Under the pieces are notes generated by a model. The model ran no database searches, was not told where the DNA came from, and saw nothing but the letters and a program-made list of their open reading frames with translations. A program made the translations under genes and the position numbers. A stretch of DNA of 16,088 nt, taken from assembly GCA_035574455.1 (NCBI GenBank), contig DATLYT010000186.1:1-16088 (forward strand). The letters are read 5' to 3'. This stretch comes from DATLYT01 sp035574455. GTDB lineage: Bacteria > Bacteroidota > Ignavibacteria > UBA10030. Below, in pieces: positions 8,247 to 14,298 of the stretch (the first letter of the stretch is position 1; every line of letters begins with the position of its first letter).

Positions 8247-8364
8247 TGCGAAACCGCAACGTTTGCGAAGAATGTGCTAATGCCCCCTAAAGGCTAGTGG
8301 AAACCTCATTCTTTCTTTAGCCTTTAGCGCCTGGTGATCTTTGCGCTCTTTGCGGTTCAAATGC
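8247..8364 (+). repeat. Imperfect inverted repeat in the spacer between two genes (REP-like)
   Basis: The spacer 8228-8396 holds no gene. Two pairs of arms face each other: a perfect 10-base inner pair (8287-8296 and 8318-8327, ctaaaggcta and its complement) and a perfect 8-base outer pair (8252-8259 and 8350-8357, aaccgcaa and its complement). The stretch between the pairs matches only partly. The hexamer tttgcg occurs three times (from about 8262, 8340 and 8349). I recall similar 'cgcaaag' elements dispersed in Bacteroidota/Chlorobi-type genomes, but this cannot be checked here. It could act as a transcription terminator for the aminotransferase gene or be a mobile palindromic repeat. Confidence 0.55.
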
Positions 8365-8396
8365 GGTTTAAATCAGCCACAGCAATACCCTGGTCT

Positions 8397-9464
8397 ATGC
8401 TCTTCAAACAATTCCAACACGAAGAAGGCTCATGTCTCTCCTACGTGCTTGGCTGTACAAGAACCGGCGTTGCGGCGGTCATCGAGCCACAGTTGGACAT
8501 CCACCCATACCTCCAGTATCTCAGCGACCGCAACCTTCGGCTCACCCATATCTTTGAGACCCATGCGCAGGCGGATCACCTTTCCGGCGCCAAGAGCCTC
8601 GCTCGTGCAACGGGGGCAACCGTGTATTACCATGAATCCGCCAAGCCGAATTTTTCTGTCCACCGTGTGAAAGATGGTGACGAGGTGATGGTGGGGAATA
8701 TTCGGCTCACCGTTCTTCACACCCCCGGCCATACGGACGACAGTATCTGCCTTGCGGTAACGGATACGACGCGGAGCAACGAGCCATGGTTTCTTCTCAC
8801 CGGCGATACGCTGCTTGTCGGAGATGTCGGCCGTCCCGATTTACATGGCAGCGCGGAGGCATTGTACGACAGTGTCTACAACAAGCTCATGCAATTTCCC
8901 GATAGTGTTGAGATTTTTCCCACACACTACGCCGGGTCGGTCTGCGGGAAGGCGTTAAGTCCTAAGCCAAGCTCGACCATCGGCTTCGAGCGGCGGTTCA
9001 ACGTGGCGCTGCAGTTTGCGAGCAAGCGGGAGTTTGTGGATTTTGTGATGAATGACCTGCCCGTCCAGCCGCCGCGCTTTGAACAGGTGCGGAAATTTAA
9101 TTTGGGATATCTTGCCGAGCCGCCGATTGAGAGAACCTTCGACAAGAATTCGCTGGAGATTACTGTTGAAGAGCTTAAACAGAGACTGGATCGTGGCGAG
9201 AAGCCGTTTTTGCTCGACGTCCGCACGCCGATGGAATACCAGATTGCCAACTTAGGCGGCACACTCATTCCACTGCAGCAGCTTCCCCAGAGGATGCACG
9301 AGCTCAACCCCGACCAGGAAATCATCATCCACTGCCACACGGGCAACCGCTCCGCCCGCGCCGTTGAGTTTCTGTACGAAAACGGCTTCAAGAACGTGAA
9401 GAATCTCATCGGCGGCATTGAGGCGTGGTCGCGCAAGATCGACCCCCGCGTGCCGCGGTATTGA
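8397..9464 (+). CDS. Metallo-beta-lactamase fold persulfide dioxygenase-like protein fused to a rhodanese domain
   Basis: The 355-residue protein has an N-terminal metallo-beta-lactamase domain (about 1-245) and a C-terminal rhodanese domain (about 260-355). Metal-site residues are H56 and D60-H61 in THAQADHLSG, H112 in TPGHTDDS, D137 in LTGDTLLVGDVGRPDL and H177 in PTHYAGSVCG; the DVGRPDL segment is typical of ETHE1/persulfide dioxygenases. The second His of H-x-H-x-D-H is Gln58. The rhodanese loop C313-H-T-G-N-R-S has the active-site cysteine. Such fusions oxidise glutathione persulfide or sulfane sulfur to sulfite and transfer sulfur, in the cytoplasm; there is no signal peptide. The frame is open to GTG 8334 and ATG 8361, but those residues are encoded by the inverted repeat, so ATG 8397 (MLFKQFQHEEG) is preferred. 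No clear ribosome binding site is visible. Confidence 0.88.
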   Translation: MLFKQFQHEEGSCLSYVLGCTRTGVAAVIEPQLDIHPYLQYLSDRNLRLTHIFETHAQADHLSGAKSLARATGATVYYHESAKPNFSVHRVKDGDEVMVGNIRLTVLHTPGHTDDSICLAVTDTTRSNEPWFLLTGDTLLVGDVGRPDLHGSAEALYDSVYNKLMQFPDSVEIFPTHYAGSVCGKALSPKPSSTIGFERRFNVALQFASKREFVDFVMNDLPVQPPRFEQVRKFNLGYLAEPPIERTFDKNSLEITVEELKQRLDRGEKPFLLDVRTPMEYQIANLGGTLIPLQQLPQRMHELNPDQEIIIHCHTGNRSARAVEFLYENGFKNVKNLIGGIEAWSRKIDPRVPRY

Positions 9465-9512
9465 CTTCATATAGGAAAAATTGTCAATTTGCCTGGGCGA
9501 GACACTGCACCT

Positions 9513-9678
9513 GATCGTTGTCTCGTGCACGCTCGGTGAGGACACCTTCGCTCTATTTTTTCTTTGATTATTGTCTCATGCAGCGCTCGGTGGGGACGCC
9601 TTCGCTCTATATTTTTCTTTGATTGTTGTCGCATGCAGTGCTCGGTGGAGGACACCTTCGCTCTAAATTTTTCTCCTT
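9513..9678 (+). repeat. Three tandem 53-58 bp repeats, each with a hairpin and T-rich run
   Basis: Units lie at 9513-9565, 9566-9620 and 9621-9678. They share a ttgtctcatgca-like start, the core gctcggtg-agga-cacc-ttcgctct and a T-rich end. In each unit GGTG can pair with CACC (CGCC in unit 2, via a G-U pair) around a 4-5 base loop: 9535-9546, 9589-9600 and 9644-9656. Units 2 and 3 can add an outer stem, agcg or agtg with cgct. The T-runs that follow make each unit look like a weak intrinsic terminator. An open frame on the - strand (9467-9655) merely reads through the repeats and is not a gene. The stretch lies just after the persulfide dioxygenase gene. Confidence 0.75.
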
Positions 9679-9681
9679 AAG

Positions 9682-9770
9682 GGTACGCTTTGGACGTCAT
9701 AGACCACTCCGTGACGTTTTACGCCCCCTCTATCACGGTTATGGATCGTGACAGCCCGGCTAAACGTACC
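9682..9770 (+). other. Candidate structured RNA element (three-way junction fold)
   Basis: The ends ggtacg (9682-9687) and cgtacc (9765-9770) are perfectly complementary and enclose two hairpins: acgtca/tgacgt (9694-9699 with 9712-9717, extendable by two G-U pairs) and tcacg/cgtga (9733-9737 with 9747-9751). Bases 9689-9691 (ttt) can add three A-U pairs to the closing stem with 9762-9764. I compared it by eye with riboswitch and ncRNA consensus sequences I know and recognised none. It could be an untranslated leader element, a small RNA or chance pairing. Confidence 0.35.
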
Positions 9771-9793
9771 ACTACCTACAATTCCTCATTATA

Positions 9794-9822
9794 TTGAATT
9801 CCACCGCACATTCTTCTATCTT
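9794..9822 (+). promoter_or_regulatory. Candidate promoter for the S9 peptidase gene
   Basis: TTGAAT (9794-9799) and TATCTT (9817-9822) are spaced by 17 bases and each matches 4 of 6 sigma-70 consensus positions. Initiation would fall near 9829 and give a leader of about 90 bases holding the hairpins at 9852-9894. An alternative -10-like TATATT at 9790-9795 has no matching -35. Confidence 0.3.
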
Positions 9823-9851
9823 CCCGTTCACGAATCTGTTTAAAGAAAGAC

Positions 9852-9894
9852 GGAGTCCACCCGGTCAGAATTTGATCACCGCAAGGTGAACTCC
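9852..9894 (+). promoter_or_regulatory. Leader hairpins with two mutually exclusive pairings
   Basis: Bases 9876-9889 form a perfect tcacc-GCAA-ggtga hairpin with a GNRA-type tetraloop, which can sit inside a closing ggagt/actcc stem (9852-9856 with 9890-9894). Alternatively, ggagtccacc (9852-9861) pairs with ggtgaactcc (9885-9894) at 9 of 10 positions and destroys the tetraloop hairpin. A short T-containing run (attttaac) follows, then the ribosome binding site. This could be an attenuator or translation control element for the peptidase gene. Confidence 0.4.
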
Positions 9895-9905
9895 ATTTTA
9901 ACATT

Positions 9906-9914
9906 GAGGAGGAG
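9906..9914 (+). promoter_or_regulatory. Strong ribosome binding site for the S9 peptidase
   Basis: The sequence gaggaggag ends 6 bases before the ATG at 9921 and fixes that start, in contrast to the weak signals before most genes in the window. The ctcc at 9891-9894 could pair with its GGAG, so the leader hairpins might expose or hide it. Confidence 0.75.
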
Positions 9915-9920
9915 CTTCCT

Positions 9921-12296
9921 ATGCGCTTAACACATCGCCTCGCATTCGTTTTTCTCGTCTACGTGTTTGTCGGATTGCTTTACGCTCAAGGCACGCCGGA
10001 CAAGCCCGCTCGCGGTTGGCTCACGGTAGAGATGATTATGCGCGACCCGAAATGGATGGGGACCGCACCCAGCCAGGTCTTCTGGTCCGAAGATGGCAGG
10101 TGGGTGTATTTCAACTGGCGACAAGAAGGCGACGAGGCCGACTCGCTGTACGTTGTAAGTGCGCAAGGAGGAACGCCGCGGCGTGTGAGCATCGAAGAGC
10201 GCAAGAAGCTTCCCTCTCGCTTCGGCAGCTACACCAAGGATTGGTCGAAGAAGGTCTACACACGCGATGGCGACCTGTTTGTGCTCGACATCCGGCGCAA
10301 TCAGGAAACACGGCTGACGCGCACGATTGCACCCGAATCTAATCCACGGTTCACCTTTGACGAAAAGAACATCGTCTTCGAACGAGAAAACAATCTCTAT
10401 CTACGCGACCTCACGGCAGGAACGGAAATCCAATTGACGAACTTCCGCTCCGGGTCCCAGCCGCAAGAGCCGAGGAAGACAGAGCTCCAAAGGTTTCTGG
10501 AAAAGCAACAGCTCGAGTTGTTTGAGGTGCTGCGAAAGCGTAAGAATGATCGCGAAGCACAAGAGCAACTGAGGAAACTCTTAGAAGACAGGAAGCCCAA
10601 GGCGTATTATATTGGACAGAAGAATGTTTCAAGTCTTCTGCTTTCGCCCGATGGACAGTACGTCACATTCATTCTTTCGCAAAGTGCGAGCGAGGCAAAG
10701 CAGACTGTTGTGCCGAACTACGTTACCTCCAGCGGCTTTACCGAAAACATCAACGCCCGGTCGAAAGTCGGTGAGCCGCAAACGACCTTCGAGTTTTACG
10801 TTTACAATGTTGTGCTGGACTCCGTCATGCAGGTGAAGCCCGATGACCTGCCCGGCCTTGTTCCGACAAAGGCGCCGAACGATACTTCGAAGACGCGACC
10901 ACGACCACGCGCCGTCTCCTATAATGGTCCCTACTGGTCGGACGATGGAAAAAACGCTTTCGTACAACTCTTTTCGCAAGACAACAAAGATCGCTGGATC
11001 GTTTTGCTGGATGTGGAGAAAGCAAAGTTCACGACTGTGCTTGAACATCAGCATGACGATGCGTGGATTGGTGGACCGGGGATTCGGGGTTTCGGTTTTG
11101 GAGCAAGCGTTGGGTGGATGCCCGATAACAAACGCATCTGGTTCCAATCGGAAGCAGATGGCTACTCGCATCTTTACACTGTGACAATTGACGGAAAAAC
11201 GAAGACTCAGCTCACGAAAGGCAAGTTTGAGGTGTACGAGCCAAGACTCTCGCGCGACAAAAAGCGGTGGTACTTCAGTTCGAATGAAGTCCACTTCGGC
11301 GAGCGGCATCTCTACACGATGCCGGCAGAAGGCGGTCCGCGAACGCGCGTAACGACAATGGAGGGCAGGAATGACGCGGAGATTTCGCCGGATGAGAAAC
11401 GGCTGGCCATTCTGTACTCCTTCAGCAACCGTTTTCCCGAACTGTATCTGATGGACAATAAGCCCGGCGCGAAGGCTGTACAAATCACGAACTCGCGCTC
11501 AAAAGAGTTTGCATCATACGACTGGCGGGCGCCGGAGGTTCTCACCTTTAAGGCACGCGATGGTGCCGATGTGCCAGCACGTCTCTATCGACCGGAGAAG
11601 CCGAATGGAGCAGCGGTCATCTTCGTCCACGGCGCGGGGTATCTGCAGAACGCACACAAATGGTGGAGCAGCTATTTCCGTGAGTACATGTTCCACAATC
11701 TGCTTGCCGACAAAGGCTACACCGTGCTCGACATCGACTACCGAGCGAGCGCAGGTCTCGGCAGAGATTGGCGGACGGCGATTTATCGTTACATGGGCGG
11801 GAAAGATTTGGACGACCATGTGGATGGGGCAAAGTGGTTAGTCGAGAAGCACGGTATTGACCCGAAGCGCATCGGTATCTATGGCGGGTCGTACGGCGGA
11901 TTCATCACGCTGATGGCGATGTTCACGGCGCCCGATGTCTTTGCCGCGGGTGCGGCGCTCCGTCCGGTGACCGACTGGGCGCACTACAATCACGGTTACA
12001 CATCGAACATCCTCAACATCCCGCAAGAAGACACGGTCGCCTATCGTCGCAGTTCACCCATCTATCACGCCGAAGGACTGAAAGGCGCGTTGCTTATCTG
12101 TCATGGCATGGTGGATGTCAACGTGCATTTCCAGGATGCGGTGAGGCTTGTGCAGCGATTGATTGAGCTGAAGAAGGAAAATTGGGAGATGGCGATCTAT
12201 CCTGTTGAGGACCACGGATTCGTGGAGCCGACAAGCTGGATGGATGAGTATAAGAGAATTCTGAAGCTCTTCGAAGACAATTTGAACAAACGCTGA
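9921..12296 (+). CDS. Exported S9 family (prolyl oligopeptidase/DPP IV-like) serine peptidase
   Basis: The 791-residue protein has a Sec signal peptide (about residues 1-23, ending LLYAQ), a long beta-propeller region (about 40-530) and a C-terminal alpha/beta-hydrolase domain. The catalytic triad is complete with normal spacing: Ser657 in GGSYGG, Asp732 in HGMVDVNV and His765 in EDHGF. FVHGAGYLQNAHKWW near residue 575 fits the oxyanion region. Such enzymes cut di- or tripeptides from peptide N-termini or process oligopeptides in the periplasm or outside the cell. A charged helical insertion at about residues 179-230, rich in Lys, Glu and Gln, interrupts the propeller and may form a coiled coil. 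The gene stands alone on the + strand behind a strong ribosome binding site. The neighbouring Kef gene is convergent, with only 18 bases between the two stops, leaving no room for a separate terminator. Confidence 0.93.
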   Translation: MRLTHRLAFVFLVYVFVGLLYAQGTPDKPARGWLTVEMIMRDPKWMGTAPSQVFWSEDGRWVYFNWRQEGDEADSLYVVSAQGGTPRRVSIEERKKLPSRFGSYTKDWSKKVYTRDGDLFVLDIRRNQETRLTRTIAPESNPRFTFDEKNIVFERENNLYLRDLTAGTEIQLTNFRSGSQPQEPRKTELQRFLEKQQLELFEVLRKRKNDREAQEQLRKLLEDRKPKAYYIGQKNVSSLLLSPDGQYVTFILSQSASEAKQTVVPNYVTSSGFTENINARSKVGEPQTTFEFYVYNVVLDSVMQVKPDDLPGLVPTKAPNDTSKTRPRPRAVSYNGPYWSDDGKNAFVQLFSQDNKDRWIVLLDVEKAKFTTVLEHQHDDAWIGGPGIRGFGFGASVGWMPDNKRIWFQSEADGYSHLYTVTIDGKTKTQLTKGKFEVYEPRLSRDKKRWYFSSNEVHFGERHLYTMPAEGGPRTRVTTMEGRNDAEISPDEKRLAILYSFSNRFPELYLMDNKPGAKAVQITNSRSKEFASYDWRAPEVLTFKARDGADVPARLYRPEKPNGAAVIFVHGAGYLQNAHKWWSSYFREYMFHNLLADKGYTVLDIDYRASAGLGRDWRTAIYRYMGGKDLDDHVDGAKWLVEKHGIDPKRIGIYGGSYGGFITLMAMFTAPDVFAAGAALRPVTDWAHYNHGYTSNILNIPQEDTVAYRRSSPIYHAEGLKGALLICHGMVDVNVHFQDAVRLVQRLIELKKENWEMAIYPVEDHGFVEPTSWMDEYKRILKLFEDNLNKR

Positions 12297-12314
12297 ATCC
12301 CACACTACGCACGG

Positions 12315-14006
12315 TTAGGGCACGACGTCCCAGCGTTTGTTCAGCGCTTCAATCTCTGACTCACGCAACTCCGAAAGCTCACCGAGTTCCATCTTTTCTA
12401 TAACCGTCAGCAAGTTCTGTGCTGAAAGCACCGGCGGGATTAGCACATAGTCCGCCCCGGCGCGGTACAGTTCCTGCGCGTGCGAAACAGAGTTTGCCTG
12501 CACGATAACGGTGAGATTCTGATTGCGCGATTTCAGAAACTCCAGCAACCGGAGGTTAGTCGTCCCGCGCAGAAAATCATCCGGGATCGCGCAGACAACG
12601 CAGCTCGCTTTTTCAACGCCCGCCTCTTCCAATGCATCGAAATGACTGATGTCGACATAGGTTGCCGACACACCGCGCGCTTTCAGATTTGTTAGCACTT
12701 CGGGGTTAAAATCGAGCACGCGCACCGGCTCGTTGTTCTCCACAAGGTCATACACCAGAGAGCTCCCGAGACGATGGCACCCTAACAGCACGATGGCGCC
12801 TTCAGCGCTGTGTGGGGTTTGTTCGTTCTGGTGGTGAGAGCTTTTCAGTCCGATGCGCTCGAGCAGTGGAAGCACGCGCCGGGCGATCCCGTGTGAAGCT
12901 TGAATGAGATACGTCGAGAGTGTCGAAGTAACCACAAGCGTTACGGCAACGAGCGAGACGATTTCCTGAGAGATGTGGCCGTATCCTAATCCCAACGTCA
13001 CAATGACCAATGAAAATTCGCTCGACTGACTTAACGCGAGCGATGAGAGTAGACCAACGCGGCTCCCAAACTTCAGGAAGTATGCCATGGGAAAGATGGT
13101 CAAAAACCGGCTGAGGATGACCACAGCAGAAAGTACAAAACCCGCAACAATCAGATCAGATGTCGAGAGGATGATTTGCATGCCGAGCGCAACAAAGAAG
13201 AGCGTCACGAAAAAATCGCGGAGCGAACGGATTTTCGTAATCACATCATGACTGTACGGGAAGGTCGAGATGCTGACGCCGGCAATCAACGCGCCCATGG
13301 CGATGGAGAACTGCGCTTCGAGGGCAAGCCAGCACATGATGAAACACCAAGAGATTGAAAGCACCAGGACGAGTTCGGGATTGCGAGCCACGTGCCGGAA
13401 TGCAATCGGCAGAAGAAATCGACTGCCGAGAAAGCTCACCAAGACGAGCCCCAGCCCTAATACGATGGACAGACCAACGGCGCCGAGGTCGGGGTTGTCG
13501 ATGTTCCCCTGCCCGGCAAGGACAAAGATGGCCAAGACGTCCTGCACAAGAAGAATGCCCAAACTGATGCGGCCCGGCAAGGTGTCAAGTTCATTGCGGT
13601 CGGAGAGGAGTTTCACAACAATCATCGTGCTGCTGAACGAGAGAGCGACCGCGAAATACACTGCCGTCAAATCCTGATAACCAAGCGCAACCGCAGCGGC
13701 GTATCCGAGCGCGGCACAGAGAAGAACTTGCGCCGTACCGATGATGGCCGTGGCAGCGCCTAAGCGAGAGAATTTTTTAACGTCGATTTCCAGTCCAACG
13801 ATAAAGAGAAGGAAAGCCAGACCAAGCTCGGAGATCAACATCACCTCGTCGCGGTTGGGGATAAGCTGCAGGCCCTGTGGACCGATTAGGACGCCGGCAA
13901 GGATGTAGCCAAGGATCAGCGGCTGGCGGAGAAAATGGGCCAGGTAGGCAAGAATCGATGCCGCAACAATCGATAGGCCGATACTATAGAGTAAACCGGA
14001 ATGCAT
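12315..14006 (-). CDS. CPA2 family cation/proton antiporter, Kef-type, with TrkA-N (RCK) domain
   Basis: The 563-residue inner-membrane protein has about 12 helices (residues 1-380) and a cytoplasmic TrkA-N/RCK domain from about 400. The transport core shows LLVQD at 152-156 (the Gln-Asp pair of Kef proteins), SFSSTMIVVKLL just before it, and FFVALGMQI later. The RCK domain starts with the nucleotide-binding loop LLGCHRLGSSL near residue 408, where the usual GxGxxG-like motif reads GCHRLG, followed by VLDFNPEV, whose acidic residue would contact the ribose of NAD(H). Kef proteins exchange K+ for H+ and protect against electrophiles or alkaline stress under nucleotide and glutathione control. 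E. coli KefB/KefC are slightly longer (about 600-620). No KefF/KefG partner is next to it. The start ATG (14004-14006) has no obvious ribosome binding site. Na+/H+ exchange is the main alternative. Confidence 0.88.
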   Translation of the reverse strand: MHSGLLYSIGLSIVAASILAYLAHFLRQPLILGYILAGVLIGPQGLQLIPNRDEVMLISELGLAFLLFIVGLEIDVKKFSRLGAATAIIGTAQVLLCAALGYAAAVALGYQDLTAVYFAVALSFSSTMIVVKLLSDRNELDTLPGRISLGILLVQDVLAIFVLAGQGNIDNPDLGAVGLSIVLGLGLVLVSFLGSRFLLPIAFRHVARNPELVLVLSISWCFIMCWLALEAQFSIAMGALIAGVSISTFPYSHDVITKIRSLRDFFVTLFFVALGMQIILSTSDLIVAGFVLSAVVILSRFLTIFPMAYFLKFGSRVGLLSSLALSQSSEFSLVIVTLGLGYGHISQEIVSLVAVTLVVTSTLSTYLIQASHGIARRVLPLLERIGLKSSHHQNEQTPHSAEGAIVLLGCHRLGSSLVYDLVENNEPVRVLDFNPEVLTNLKARGVSATYVDISHFDALEEAGVEKASCVVCAIPDDFLRGTTNLRLLEFLKSRNQNLTVIVQANSVSHAQELYRAGADYVLIPPVLSAQNLLTVIEKMELGELSELRESEIEALNKRWDVVP

Positions 14007-14298
14007 GGGTTCTCAGAAAATACAAGAACGACAAACGGTGGGCAAACTACGAAATCTTTATTGGCCGTTCAACCCAAAGGTGAGGGTTGTCGTGGCATGC
14101 GTTTGGGGTTGTTAAGATTTTCCGATGATTTCGATGGACTTCATTCATCGGGGACAGGGGACGATGAGTCGTTTTTGCTGTCATGCCCGCGCATTTCGCA
14201 CTACACCCCGCTAAGGTACGGCGGACATCTCTACGTGTGCCGCTACCGAGCGGACGGCTATTGATTCTTGACATCCATCTCCTATATTGGCAGAAACG
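14007..14298. other. Divergent intergenic region between two antiporter genes
   Basis: This 292-base region separates the Kef-type gene (- strand) from the NhaP2-type gene (+ strand), so it should hold both promoters. Short open frames on both strands have no recognisable features. Two small hairpins are visible: tcatcg/cgatga (14145-14150 with 14162-14167) around a G-rich loop, and ccgct-accg-agcgg (14240-14253) just before the + strand promoter. I looked for a c-di-AMP riboswitch, which often precedes K+ transporter genes, and did not recognise one. Confidence 0.6.
14261..14288 (+). promoter_or_regulatory. Candidate sigma-70-type promoter of the NhaP2-type gene
   Basis: TTGATT (14261-14266) and TATATT (14283-14288) are separated by 16 bases. 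A consensus TTGACA also occurs at 14268-14273 but is only 9 bases from TATATT, too close to serve as its -35. Initiation would fall near 14295, only about 4 bases before the ATG at 14299. Confidence 0.45.

Noticed and set aside
8334..8396. Longer N-terminus of the MBL-rhodanese protein
   Set aside because: It is encoded by the inverted repeat and precedes the conserved family start.
9467..9655. Small repetitive basic protein on the - strand
   Set aside because: Its internal repeats only reflect the tandem DNA repeats; no start signal and no plausible protein features.
10629..11483. 284-codon open frame on the - strand
   Set aside because: Antisense to the S9 peptidase propeller, whose + strand reading has clear family motifs.
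14047..14290. Possible c-di-AMP (ydaO-type) riboswitch or small gene between the antiporters
   Set aside because: I could not find the conserved core of that riboswitch, and the short open frames show no start signals or recognisable protein features.
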